Below are positions 27,282 through 35,957 of a DNA stretch of 64,000 bases, piece by piece. The DNA comes from Cardiobacterium valvarum (GTDB taxonomy: Bacteria; Pseudomonadota; Gammaproteobacteria; Cardiobacteriales; Cardiobacteriaceae): assembly GCF_900460955.1 (NCBI RefSeq), contig NZ_UFUW01000001.1, forward strand, positions 310,001-374,000. The letters are read 5' to 3'. A program made the position numbers and the translations under genes. Under the pieces are notes generated by a model, which searched no databases, was not told the origin of the DNA, and was given only the letters and a program-made list of their open reading frames with translations. Positions within the stretch are counted from its first letter, which is position 1. Each line of letters begins with the position of its first letter.

Positions 27282-28069
27282 TATAGTTAAATAGCAGAAG
27301 AACAGAAAAATCATGACCTATCCAGCCCGTATCCGTAAAAAAATCCTTGCAGAACTCGAAGATAGCACCTATCGCGAAGTGGCAGCCGGACACCGCATCA
27401 GCCCCAACACCCTTGCTACCCGGAAGAAACAGCCACAACCCAAAGGCAGCCGCCGTTCTACGCCCCGCCTTCTCACAGAAGAAGTCATCCGGCAAGACGT
27501 GACCGGGCACCCTGATGACTATCAATGGGAAAGGGCTGCACGTCTGGGCTGCTCGCAAAACGGCATCTGCAAGGCGCTCAAACGCTATCGCTTCACCGTT
27601 AAAAAAAAGACTTCCGCCACCGCAAGGCAGACAAAGAAAAACGCCGTGAATTCCTCGAAGTAAAATGCGCAGGCGTATCCGGATGGGGCAAGGCACAGAC
27701 CAACCAAGGCACAGACCAACGTTATCGGTGCCCTGTGTGGCACCGTGCCATTTGCTTTCACTGCCTTCGATTGCAGCATGGACAGCGATGTTTTTCACAC
27801 ATGGGCGACAGATGCTGGAGCTGCCCGCCTGCAGCGTGATCGTGATGGACAACACGCCTCCTTCCACAAACGGCAGGACATGCTGGATGCGTTACAGGCT
27901 GAGGGACATACGGTGCTGTGGCTTCCGCCCTATAGCCCGGATTTCAACCCGATAGAGAAGACATGGGCATGGATCAAACGGTTGAGGAAACAATGGCGGT
28001 TGGTTGATGTGAATACCCTGCTGTTTTGGTTCCTGACGTTTGTGACTCTTTTTTAGCTATTTTACTATA
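27282..28069 (+). mobile_element. Internally deleted IS630-family element
   Basis: The ends TATAGTTAAATAG (27282-27294) and CTATTTTACTATA (28057-28069) are inverted repeats with one mismatch, and TA dinucleotides at the ends fit IS630 target choice. At about 788 bases it is shorter than intact members (about 1.1 kb). It lies directly downstream of comEC. Confidence 0.75.
27313..28056 (+). pseudogene. Broken IS630 transposase (orfA/orfB)
   Basis: OrfA (ATG 27313, MTYPARIRKKILAELED) carries the helix-turn-helix region. At 27599-27608 a slippery A-AAA-AAG heptamer connects it by a -1 shift to DFRHRKADKEKRREFLE. The middle, including the first catalytic Asp, is missing near 27715. The rest is spread over two frames with VIVMDN, ASFHKRQDML and PPYSPDFNPIEKTWAWIKR, the last two Asp/Glu regions of the IS630 DDE domain. 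Deletion plus extra frameshifts make it nonfunctional. Confidence 0.75.
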
Positions 28070-28177
28070 GGACGGATACGGTGTTGGCTCGCCTAGCCGC
28101 CGTATGAAAACATACAGTCTTCGGCTCGCCGCCTTGTCTCAGTCCTATTTGAAACGACTATGTCTTGCCGCTTGCGC
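28070..28177. other. Short gap with neisserial-like repeat fragment
   Basis: It contains CAGTCTTCGGCTCGCCGCC followed by TTGTCTCAGTCC. From memory this resembles a sequence common beside IS elements in Neisseria. No gene is visible. The resemblance is unverified. Confidence 0.25.
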
Positions 28178-28513
28178 TCAGCTGCGTGTCGGTGGCAGCG
28201 ACCACAGTTTTTCCAGCGCATAGAGTTCGCGCGTCTCCGGGCGCATGAGGTGAACGATGATGTCGCCGAGGTCAACCAGCACCCAGTCGCGGCTGTCTTC
28301 GCCTTCCATACCGAGCGGCGGATGGCCGGCGGCTTTGCTGTCGTCGTGGACTTTGTCGGCGAGTGCGTGCAGGTGGCGGTCAGAGGTGCCGCTGGCCACG
28401 ATCATGTAGTCGGCGATGTCGGTTTTGCCGGCGAGATCAATGGTTTCGACATCCACGGCTTTGAGTTCGGCGAGGCTGTGCTCGACCAGGGTTTTGAGTT
28501 CGTTGGCATTCAT
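28178..28513 (-). CDS. rsfS: Ribosomal silencing factor RsfS
   Basis: Binds ribosomal protein uL14 and blocks subunit joining in starvation. The 111-residue protein shows the family pattern DIADYMIVASGTSDRHLHALA and EGEDSRDWVLVDLGDIIVHL. It is the last gene of a minus-strand run lptE-holA-(CSD/DUF1294)-rsfS; holA and rsfS are neighbours in many gammaproteobacteria, usually with nadD. Confidence 0.95.
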   Translation of the reverse strand: MNANELKTLVEHSLAELKAVDVETIDLAGKTDIADYMIVASGTSDRHLHALADKVHDDSKAAGHPPLGMEGEDSRDWVLVDLGDIIVHLMRPETRELYALEKLWSLPPTRS

Positions 28514-28525
28514 GGGGTTCCTTGT

Positions 28526-29206
28526 TCAGAAGTTGGTCAGCGGGTTGTAGGGCGGCAGGTAGGCGATGAGCAGGTAAAGGATGCCGAAGTTGGCAACGAT
28601 GCTCGCCCAGAAGAAGCCGCGAAAGCGTTTTTGGTTGAGTTTGTGCCGCAAGAGCGGGCGGGCGATGAGCGCTCCCGGCCAGCCACCGAGGAGGCTGGCA
28701 AGATGCAGGGTGGTGTTGGGGATACGCTGCCCGCCCTGTTCGGCGGCGCGTTTGTCGTAACGGTAGAGGACGACAGTCAGCACGCTCATGATGGCGCTAG
28801 TGATGCCGAGCGGCAGCGAGATGAGGGTTAGGCCGAGGAAGTAGAGGACATCCAGCACGGCATAGACATAGCCTTCGACGCGCTTGGGCTGGTTTTTGTC
28901 GGCGATGTCGTAGGGGTTGCTTTCCATGATGGCATGCTCGTGCTCGCGCAGGAGGACGCGGTTTGCCTGCCAGCCGCCTTTTGGGGCCGGAGTGGCGAGG
29001 AAGGTAACGGCGATGTCTGCCGACGGACGACGGTGGTGGTAGGCGAAGTTGCTGATGTGGAAGAAGAGATTTTCGTAGCCAGGCTGGATCTGGATGAAGC
29101 CGTAGCCTTTTTCGTCGTTCCAGTTGATGACGCGGCCTTGGTAGGCGCGGCCTTCTTCAAGTTTCAGCGGGAGGCGGCGGTTTCTGCGGGGTGGTGCGTA
29201 AGTCAT
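28526..29206 (-). CDS. Cold-shock-like domain fused to DUF1294
   Basis: A 226-residue two-part protein. Residues about 20-85 form a cold-shock-like OB fold (GRVINWNDEKGYGFIQ, FFHISNF). The C-terminal half is a DUF1294 membrane domain with about three helices and SLLGGWPGALIARPLLRHK. Such fusions are known but their role is not. It overlaps holA by four bases and precedes rsfS by 12. Confidence 0.88.
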   Translation of the reverse strand: MTYAPPRRNRRLPLKLEEGRAYQGRVINWNDEKGYGFIQIQPGYENLFFHISNFAYHHRRPSADIAVTFLATPAPKGGWQANRVLLREHEHAIMESNPYDIADKNQPKRVEGYVYAVLDVLYFLGLTLISLPLGITSAIMSVLTVVLYRYDKRAAEQGGQRIPNTTLHLASLLGGWPGALIARPLLRHKLNQKRFRGFFWASIVANFGILYLLIAYLPPYNPLTNF

Positions 29207-30222
29207 ATGGGGAGCTGTCGTTGTTGTTGGGCGCGGAGGAGCAGGTGCTGCTTCAGGGTGTGCCAGTAGTCGCCGTGTTCCGCGCCCTTGGTGATGCGGT
29301 CGAGTCTGGCTGCGAGTTTGAGCAGGGTGCGCTGGGCGGCACGGCTGTGTTTGCCGAGTGCTGCCTGATAGCGGCGCTGCTGACCGGCAAAGATGTTGTA
29401 TTGCTGGTAGTGGGCGGAGTGTTCGCCCGGGTTCAGGTTGGCAAGGCCAATGAGAACGCTCATGTCGCGCTGGATGAGCCAGGTGACGAGGGTGGTGTCG
29501 CGCGGGTTTTCCGCTTCGAGGCGGGCGGCGATGCGCCAGGCGTTCAGCCAGTCGGCGCCGAGGATGGCGTCGCTGAGGGCAAAGGTGTTGAATTGCGAGA
29601 AGTCGTCCAGCAGTTCGGTGAGCAGGGTTTCGTCAATGATGTTGTGCGCCTGCGGGTGAATGGTGAGACGTTCGATGGCTTGTTTGGCGGCAAAGAGGTT
29701 GCCTTGACAGTTAGCCAGCAGCAGTTCGTAAGCGGCTTCGGTGAGGCGCAGTTTGGCGGCATTCAGGCGGGCGCGGATTTGTTTGGCGAATTGTTCGGGG
29801 TAGAGCGCCTGGCTGGCGATGGCGAGATTGCCTTTGCTGAACAGCGCTTTGTACCACGCGGTGGTATGCGGTTTTTCCAGGTTCGGCGCGTAGATGATGA
29901 GGCGGGTATTATCGAGCGGCAGCTCGGCGAGGCGGGTGAGGGTGTCAGCGGTCACCTTGTCCGCTTTCTTATGGTCGAGATAGAGTTCGAGCAGGCGGCG
30001 CGGTGCGAAGAGCGAGGGGGTTTCGAGTTCGGCGATAAGGGTGTCGATGCGGGTGTCGCCGTAGAGGCGCTGGCGTTCGCTGAAACCGTCGGCGGTGGCA
30101 CGCGCGCGCAGGGCGTCCAGCGCTTCGGCGTTCAACAGCACTTCGCTACCGTAGATGAGGCTGATGGCCGGCAGCGGGTGCGCTTTCAGGTGGTGGGCGG
30201 TGTCTTGCGCGGCGAGGTTCAT
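29203..30222 (-). CDS. holA: DNA polymerase III delta subunit
   Basis: The clamp-loader subunit that opens the beta sliding clamp. Length 339. Marks: HPLPAISLIYGSEVLLNAEA at the N-terminus, LIIYAPNLEK and an AAA-like core with NCQGNLFAAKQAIERL. It overlaps lptE by four bases, the usual arrangement. Confidence 0.94.
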   Translation of the reverse strand: MNLAAQDTAHHLKAHPLPAISLIYGSEVLLNAEALDALRARATADGFSERQRLYGDTRIDTLIAELETPSLFAPRRLLELYLDHKKADKVTADTLTRLAELPLDNTRLIIYAPNLEKPHTTAWYKALFSKGNLAIASQALYPEQFAKQIRARLNAAKLRLTEAAYELLLANCQGNLFAAKQAIERLTIHPQAHNIIDETLLTELLDDFSQFNTFALSDAILGADWLNAWRIAARLEAENPRDTTLVTWLIQRDMSVLIGLANLNPGEHSAHYQQYNIFAGQQRRYQAALGKHSRAAQRTLLKLAARLDRITKGAEHGDYWHTLKQHLLLRAQQQRQLPI

Positions 30223-30689
30223 CGGATAGTGGCGTTGAGATAGCGGATGAGTTTGCCGGCGTTGTCGCGCGCGAGTTGCTGGTGCGCTTCGGCTTCTTCA
30301 GCACGGCTGCCGAGGTAGGCGTTGCTGCGGTAGAGGACGTTGCTGCGTGCGGTGAAGGTCTGGCTGCCGCGCGTCTCGCCGTTTTCGCTGATGGTGGCGC
30401 GGAAGCTGTCGAAGAGTTCGATTTCCTGGGTGTCGCCGGTGCTGCCGGTCGTGGTGCGCACGCGCTGGTGGTCGATGTCGCTGATGGTGACGCGCACGGC
30501 AGCTTCCGCGCTTTCGGCGATGTCTTGCTGGCGCAGGGTGGCACGGATGGCATCGGCCAGTTCGTCGTTGCCACCGGGCAGTTCGAGGTGAATGCTGTGC
30601 ACGTGGTTCGCCTGCTGCGCGCCTTTGAGGTGGAAACTGCAGGCGGCAAGGGCAAAGGGGAGGGTGGCGAGGAGGAGGCGTCTTTTCAT
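30219..30689 (-). CDS. lptE: LPS-assembly lipoprotein LptE
   Basis: The outer-membrane lipoprotein that plugs LptD and takes part in LPS insertion. The lipobox LAAC precedes SFHLKG, the conserved mature start (signal MKRRLLLATLPFALAAC). Length 156. I place the start at 30689; the frame is open far upstream but without coding character. leuS, often upstream, is absent, and the preceding minus-strand gene is unrelated. Confidence 0.92.
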   Translation of the reverse strand: MKRRLLLATLPFALAACSFHLKGAQQANHVHSIHLELPGGNDELADAIRATLRQQDIAESAEAAVRVTISDIDHQRVRTTTGSTGDTQEIELFDSFRATISENGETRGSQTFTARSNVLYRSNAYLGSRAEEAEAHQQLARDNAGKLIRYLNATIR

Positions 30690-30769
30690 ACGGGGGATGG
30701 GCGTTAGGTGTGTGGATTGTAACAGTTTTCCGGGGCGGTGGCGGGTGGCGCGCGGGGGCTGGTTGCATG

Positions 30770-30794
30770 AAAAATCCCGCCGGAGCGGGATTTT
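30770..30794 (-). terminator. Terminator of the three-gene hydrolase operon
   Basis: On the minus strand: AAAATCCCGC, loop TCCG, GCGGGATTTTT. It lies 20 bases after the stop of the gene at 30815 and separates it from lptE. Confidence 0.88.
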
Positions 30795-30814
30795 GCTTGG
30801 GAGCGTGGCATGTC

Positions 30815-32599
30815 TCAAGCCATGAAACGCCCGATGACTTGTCCGCCGACCATCATCCACGCCATCAGGAGCGAGGTGAGGGTGACGCCGAGCCAGATGT
30901 AGCCGGTTTTCAGGTAGCACCAGTGGTTGATGATGAGCATCGCACTGTATTGCGCCATGATGACCGGCAGCATCATCATCCAGCGTCCGCCGTATTGCGG
31001 CAGGCCGATGACGTCGAATCCCGGGCCGATTTGCAGGTAGGCGGGGATAAAGTGCAGGCACCACAGCAGGAACAGGCCGCCGACGGCAGCGAGGATGCTG
31101 CCCACGCTCCAGCGCAGCAGGTTGCCGGTGAAGCTGTAGCCGATGGGCTGTTTGAGCTGGATGGTAAGGATGAGGCCGTTCACGGCGGTGAAGGCGATGA
31201 GGATGAGCAGCCAGTAGAGCGGGTAGAGCTGCCAGCGTTCGGCAGTCATCGGTTTCAGGAGTGGCCAGAGGAAGCGCAGTTCTTGGGCGAAGAGGTTGTG
31301 GATGAGCAGGGTGAGTGCGTAGAGGTAGCCCATCAGCAGCAGGGCCAGGAGCAGGCTGCGACGGATGACGATTGCGCTGTCGCGGGTCGGCGGAGCGAAT
31401 ACGCCCAGGTATTGCAGCGGCACGCCCTGACGGCGGTACCACAGGCTGAACAGCGCGATGCTCACGGCGGCGCTGACGAGGAGCCAGGTGATGATGCCGT
31501 TACCCATTTCCAGCGGCATCGCGGGCAGGAGGGCGGCGATAGGTTCGTTGGCGCCGCCCCAACGGGTGAAGAGCGGGTAGAGCAACAGAGTGAGCAGGAC
31601 GTTGATGAGGGCGAATAGCCGCCATTGGCCGCGTTCCAGACGGTTGTCGTTATTGAGCGGCTGGCGGGCGGCAGCGAAGTACGGGGTATCCAGCAGCAAC
31701 GCAGCCAGGCAGAGGGTAGAGAGCACGGCGGCGATGAGGGCGACGAGGCCGCTGCTTTCTTTGTACCAGTAGGTGAAGCCCTGTGCTTCCTGCGGCTGGC
31801 CGAGGGTTTGCGCGAACCAGTCGATGGCGCTTTGGTTGGTCGCGGTGGCAATCATCACGCCGAGGTGGCTGCCGTGTACCAAGTCAGCACGGCGGGCGCT
31901 GCCGTCGGCGATATTGCCGTAGGTGTGGTTCCATTCGAGGGTGCTGTCGGCGGGCAGGCCGAAGGCTTGCAGGCGCGCGGCGTTGTGGACGAGGTTTTTG
32001 ACGGGGTAGGTTTTTTCTCGGTAGCCGCCGATTTCTTCGTAGAGACCCTGGGTGAGCAGGTAGTTGTGCAGTCCGTCCATTTCGCCGCCGTTGCTGCTTT
32101 GTCCGTTCACCGCGCGGTGATCGGGGTTGGCTTTGGCGACGCGGATGGCGTTCAAGGCGCCGGTGGAGTGGCCGAAGATACCGAGGCGGGTGTTATCCAC
32201 AAACGGCAGGGTTTTCAGGTACTGGTAGCCGTTGTTGGCGCCGCTCATGTTTTTGTTGGCGGCTGGGGCTTTGGTCGAGTAGCCGTGCCCGAAGTGGTCG
32301 ATGGCGAGGACGACGTAGCCGCGCCGCGCCAGTTCAAGGGCGCCAAAGGTGTTGGTGGCTTCTTTGTCGCTTTGGTAACCGTGCAGGGCCAGCAATCCCG
32401 GCGCGGGATGTGCGGCAGTCGCGGTTTTCGGGCGATAGAGTTTGGCCACCATCGGCTGCATTTCTTCGGTCATGAAGGTGATGGTGTTGACGTCGATGCG
32501 GCCAAAGTCGCGTTCGATGCGGTTGCCTGTCCAGGCGGCAATCAGGGCGATGAGGGCAAAGATAGCTGCCCACAGGGCATAGCAGCGGCAGGTTTTCAT
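30815..32599 (-). CDS. Alpha/beta hydrolase fused to membrane domain
   Basis: A 594-residue protein. An N-terminal signal/anchor helix is followed by an alpha/beta-hydrolase domain (about 45-270) with nucleophile elbow GHSTG (Ser145) and oxyanion region LALHGYQSDKEA. About eight further hydrophobic segments follow from about 285 to the end. The catalytic domain should face the periplasm. I do not know the substrate. It overlaps the cyclase-like gene upstream by four bases. Hydrolase plus large permease-like domain in one chain is unusual. Confidence 0.78.
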   Translation of the reverse strand: MKTCRCYALWAAIFALIALIAAWTGNRIERDFGRIDVNTITFMTEEMQPMVAKLYRPKTATAAHPAPGLLALHGYQSDKEATNTFGALELARRGYVVLAIDHFGHGYSTKAPAANKNMSGANNGYQYLKTLPFVDNTRLGIFGHSTGALNAIRVAKANPDHRAVNGQSSNGGEMDGLHNYLLTQGLYEEIGGYREKTYPVKNLVHNAARLQAFGLPADSTLEWNHTYGNIADGSARRADLVHGSHLGVMIATATNQSAIDWFAQTLGQPQEAQGFTYWYKESSGLVALIAAVLSTLCLAALLLDTPYFAAARQPLNNDNRLERGQWRLFALINVLLTLLLYPLFTRWGGANEPIAALLPAMPLEMGNGIITWLLVSAAVSIALFSLWYRRQGVPLQYLGVFAPPTRDSAIVIRRSLLLALLLMGYLYALTLLIHNLFAQELRFLWPLLKPMTAERWQLYPLYWLLILIAFTAVNGLILTIQLKQPIGYSFTGNLLRWSVGSILAAVGGLFLLWCLHFIPAYLQIGPGFDVIGLPQYGGRWMMMLPVIMAQYSAMLIINHWCYLKTGYIWLGVTLTSLLMAWMMVGGQVIGRFMA

Positions 32600-33291
32600 G
32601 ATCGTTCTCCTGTCGGTTCGCCGACTTCGGCAAGGATGCTCACTTGTGCGCTATCTACGCCCTGCACGCGCAGCGGCATGGCGATGACGCGTTGCAGGCG
32701 GTAGGCGTCAATATGGGCGAGCGCCATGTCCTCGATGATGCAGATGTAGTGTTTGCTGTACATGCCGAGCAGGATTTGGTGCGCTTTGACGCCGTGGTCG
32801 GGATGCGACGGCGAGGCCAGCGAGATAAAGTCGAAGCCGACGGCTTTGAGGTGCGGGGCGTGATCCAGCAGGTACTGGGCGGCGTTGATGCTGAAGGCGC
32901 AGCCGCGTGCGGCGTAGGTTTGCGGGTCGCGTTTGCGCACGGCTTCGAGTCCGGTGCGCAGGATGAGGCAGTCGGCTTTGGCGGCACGCGCCATGTAGGG
33001 CACGAGGTCGGCGGGCTCAATTAGCGAGGCTTCACCTTTGGGCAGGTCGATGAGGAGCGGGTGTTCGTAGATGAAGCGCTCGATCGGCAGTTCGCTGATG
33101 GTTGGGCCGTTCGGGTTGAAGTGGGCCGGGGCGTCGTAGTGGGTGCCGAAATGGTTGAAGAGGTGCAGGATGGAGCTGTTGTAGGCGTCGCCGTCGGCGA
33201 TGCGTGTGCTTTTTTCGATGCGCAGCGTCGGTTCGCCGGGGAATCCGGGATCGGCGATGTTCAGCGGGTGGGAAAGAAAGTGATATTGCAT
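32596..33291 (-). CDS. Cyclase/kynurenine-formamidase-like hydrolase
   Basis: A 231-residue protein of the putative cyclase family (PF04199 type, including KynB). The metal-site motif HFGTHYDAPAHF (residues 47-58) is intact. Other conserved parts are DCLILRTGLE and a C-terminal RVIAMPLRVQGVDSAQVSIL. The family hydrolyses amides or lactones such as N-formylkynurenine. It lies between two alpha/beta hydrolase genes in one minus-strand operon, 9 bases from the upstream one. No kynurenine-pathway partner is present, so the substrate remains open. Confidence 0.85.
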   Translation of the reverse strand: MQYHFLSHPLNIADPGFPGEPTLRIEKSTRIADGDAYNSSILHLFNHFGTHYDAPAHFNPNGPTISELPIERFIYEHPLLIDLPKGEASLIEPADLVPYMARAAKADCLILRTGLEAVRKRDPQTYAARGCAFSINAAQYLLDHAPHLKAVGFDFISLASPSHPDHGVKAHQILLGMYSKHYICIIEDMALAHIDAYRLQRVIAMPLRVQGVDSAQVSILAEVGEPTGERS

Positions 33292-33300
33292 GGTCGTGCC

Positions 33301-34371
33301 TCAGAGTTGTTGTTTCGGGGCGGTTTGCAGGAGTTGTTGCAGTTCGGCTTTCCAGTGTTTGGCCTGCATCACGGTGCCGTGGCCACGGGTGTTTTCACTG
33401 GCGGGGATGAGGTATTCGCGCCCGTGCGGGATGCGCGGGATTTCCCGTTCCATGATGCCGAGGACGCGCGGGTTGCGTTCGTCGTCGGCGGAGTTGATGG
33501 CGAGCAGGTGGGCGCGGATGTTTTCGAGATGAGCCGAGGCGTTGTAGTCGTGTGAGGATTCCCACTGGTAGATGAAGTCGTTGGCATCGCCGTTGAAGGG
33601 GGCGGCGAGGCGTTCTTGCAGCCAGGCGTCGCCTGCCGCGCTGCTGCCCGCTTTGTACAGCGCTTGTTCACCGCCGTTGGTGGCGGTGGTGAAGAAGAGG
33701 TAGGTGCGGCGGAAATTCTGCGGCTGTTCGCGGTAGTCGCCATTCTGCCAACTGGGGTCGCTTTTGATGGTATCGACCAGTAGGCGGCGCATCATCCAGT
33801 TGCGCCCTGCCATTTGGGTCGGGTAGGACGCCATTGGCACAGCAATATCCATCATGTCCGGGTAGCGGGTCGCCCACAGCCAGGTGTGCATGCCGCCCAT
33901 GGAGTTGCCTAGGACGAGGCGCAAATGCTTGATGCCCAGGTGCTCGGTGATGAGGCGGTATTGGGCATCGACCATGTCGTCGTAGGTGTAGCGCGGGAAT
34001 TTCATGCGCAGTCCGTCTGAGGGTTTGCTGCTTTTGCCGGTACCGATGGCGTCCGGCAGGATGATGCGGTATTTGGCGGCATCCAACGGTGCGCCGGCGC
34101 TGAAGAGTTCGTCGGCAAAGCCCTTTTTGAGCATGCTGCGTGCGGAGCCGGTGGTGCCGTGCAGGATGAGGACGGGTTCGCCGTCGGGGTTGCCGAGGGT
34201 GGTGTAGTGCAGGCGCAGTTCGGGCAGGGTCTCACCGCTTGTGAAGCGGTAGTTCGGGATGACCCATTCGTGTTCTTCCTGGTTCGGGTAGGTGGTTTCT
34301 GCCTGGGCAAAGGTGGCGAGGCCGAGTACGCAGAAGGCGGTTTGGAGGAGGCGGCGTAGTGTCAAGTGCAT
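33301..34371 (-). CDS. Secreted alpha/beta hydrolase
   Basis: A 356-residue protein with a signal peptide (MHLTLRRLLQTAFCVLGLATFAQA). The alpha/beta-hydrolase fold resembles the homoserine O-acetyltransferase group: LHYTTLGNPDGEPVLILHG, nucleophile GNSMGG, and a C-terminal His in SENTRGHGT. Export argues against a role in methionine synthesis. The start is ATG 34371, after GGGGAACACC; an earlier in-frame ATG (34395) lies inside the preceding terminator region. First gene of the three-gene operon. Confidence 0.82.
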   Translation of the reverse strand: MHLTLRRLLQTAFCVLGLATFAQAETTYPNQEEHEWVIPNYRFTSGETLPELRLHYTTLGNPDGEPVLILHGTTGSARSMLKKGFADELFSAGAPLDAAKYRIILPDAIGTGKSSKPSDGLRMKFPRYTYDDMVDAQYRLITEHLGIKHLRLVLGNSMGGMHTWLWATRYPDMMDIAVPMASYPTQMAGRNWMMRRLLVDTIKSDPSWQNGDYREQPQNFRRTYLFFTTATNGGEQALYKAGSSAAGDAWLQERLAAPFNGDANDFIYQWESSHDYNASAHLENIRAHLLAINSADDERNPRVLGIMEREIPRIPHGREYLIPASENTRGHGTVMQAKHWKAELQQLLQTAPKQQL

Positions 34372-34393
34372 GGTGTTCCCCTGTTTTAAAAGC

Positions 34394-34420
34394 AAAAGGG
34401 CCCGCTGTATGGCGGGCCTT
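34394..34420 (-). terminator. Terminator of the acid-sugar operon
   Basis: On the minus strand AAGGCCCGCC, a short loop, and GGCGGGCC-like pairing (GCGGGCCC) followed by TTTTGCTTTT. It lies directly after the GntP-family gene. Confidence 0.82.
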
Positions 34421-34427
34421 GTGTCGT

Positions 34428-35954
34428 TTAGGCGGTAATTTTCCGGTTCATATGCATGACGTAGGTCATTACCAAGCCGAGGACGATGAGCGGCAGGATG
34501 GGGTCGAGGATGGAGCCGCCGTGGCCGAAGATGAGGTTGGCAACGGCGACCAGTGCGCCGCCGATACCCCAGGCGATGGTGGTCGGGATAGACCAGACGA
34601 TCATCTGGGTCTTCACATCGGCGATACCCATCATGCGGTTGACCACCCAGTAGAAGCTGTCGTTGAAGTAGCCGAAGAAAAGCGAGCCCATGGTGGCGGC
34701 GTTGGCAGCGAGGAGCATGTTGATGCCGTTAATTTCGCCCAGTATTGGCGCGGAGATAGAGGCGCCGGTGACCATAGCGACGGTGCCCGAACCCTGGATG
34801 AAGCGCATCAGGGTGGCGATGATGAAGGGAATCATGATCGGCGAGAAGGGCAGGTGCTGGGCGATATGCTGGGCCATTTCTTTGCCCGCGCCGCTGTCGC
34901 GCAGGATGGCGCCGAGTGCGCCGCCGGCACCGGTCACGAGCAGGATGATGCCTGCACTGGTCACGCCTTCTTCGAGGTATTTGGCGGTGTCTTGCACGCT
35001 TGTCCGCGGCAGCAGGGTATAGACGGCGACCAGCACGCTGATGGCGAGCGCGATGATGGGGTTACCGACAAAGGCGATGGTTTGGTAGAAGGCGCCGGCC
35101 TGGAAGGCTTTCAGGGCTTCTTCGGTCGGGAAGCTGTATTTGCCGACGAGATCAACGATGGCTTTGGCGAAGATGAGGACGATCGGCAGGACGATGGGCA
35201 GCATGGAAAGGAACAGGCTGGGCAGGGATTTGGCCTGTTGTTTTTCGATGTAGCCGTCGAGTTTGTCGCGCAGTTCGTCTTCGCTGAAGGCTTGCTGGTT
35301 GAACTCGGGGAAGCGTTTGTCCAGCCATTTGGCGTAGTACACCATGCCGATGACGCAAGGCACGGCGAAGCACATGCCGGAGAGCAGCATGGCGCCTAAA
35401 TCCACGCCGAAGATGCCGGCGACGCCGAGCGGGCCGGGGGTCGGTGGCACGGTGTGGTGGGTGACGACCAGGCCGCCGGCGAGGGCGACGCCGAGGGTGA
35501 GCAACGAGCGTTTGCTGTTTTTGGCGAGTGCTTTAGCGACGGGGTAGAGGACGACAAAGGCGGAATCGACGAAGATCGGGATGCTGACGATGTAGCCGGT
35601 GATCGCCAGCGCCCATTCTTCTTTTTTCTCACCGAGGAACTTGATGAAGCTGAACGCCATTTTTTCGGCAGCGCCAGAGACTTCCAAGATGCGACCCATC
35701 ATCACGCCGAGGCCGATGACGATACCGATGCTGCCGAGGGTGCTGCCGAAGCCTTTGCTGATGGCGCTGATGGTTTCAGTCGCACTCAGGCCGCCGCAGA
35801 TGCCGGCGATGGACGCGGCGATAAGCATGGCGATGAAGGCGTGCACGCGGGTGCGCAGCACGAGGTAGATCAGGACGAAGATGGCAATCAGGAGGCCGAT
35901 GATGGGCAGAGGCATGCCGAGAATGGTGGTCACGGCTTTTTCAGTGGTTTCCAT
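34428..35954 (-). CDS. GntP-family acid-sugar permease
   Basis: A 508-residue inner-membrane symporter of the gluconate permease family with 12 or more helices. Family marks: GFGSTLGSIGIVIGLGVMMG, THHTVPPTPGPLG and RFIQGSGTVAMVTGAS. The gene is adjacent to denD (gap three bases) and downstream of otnI/C/K and ltnD. The substrate is therefore probably erythronate or threonate rather than gluconate. It closes the operon before the terminator. Confidence 0.9.
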   Translation of the reverse strand: METTEKAVTTILGMPLPIIGLLIAIFVLIYLVLRTRVHAFIAMLIAASIAGICGGLSATETISAISKGFGSTLGSIGIVIGLGVMMGRILEVSGAAEKMAFSFIKFLGEKKEEWALAITGYIVSIPIFVDSAFVVLYPVAKALAKNSKRSLLTLGVALAGGLVVTHHTVPPTPGPLGVAGIFGVDLGAMLLSGMCFAVPCVIGMVYYAKWLDKRFPEFNQQAFSEDELRDKLDGYIEKQQAKSLPSLFLSMLPIVLPIVLIFAKAIVDLVGKYSFPTEEALKAFQAGAFYQTIAFVGNPIIALAISVLVAVYTLLPRTSVQDTAKYLEEGVTSAGIILLVTGAGGALGAILRDSGAGKEMAQHIAQHLPFSPIMIPFIIATLMRFIQGSGTVAMVTGASISAPILGEINGINMLLAANAATMGSLFFGYFNDSFYWVVNRMMGIADVKTQMIVWSIPTTIAWGIGGALVAVANLIFGHGGSILDPILPLIVLGLVMTYVMHMNRKITA

Positions 35955-35957
35955 GAT

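Noticed and set aside
30690-31442. Upstream extension of the lptE frame to about 407 codons
   Set aside because: The extension runs antisense-free through the hydrolase gene in another frame and past its terminator; the lipobox fixes the start at 30689.
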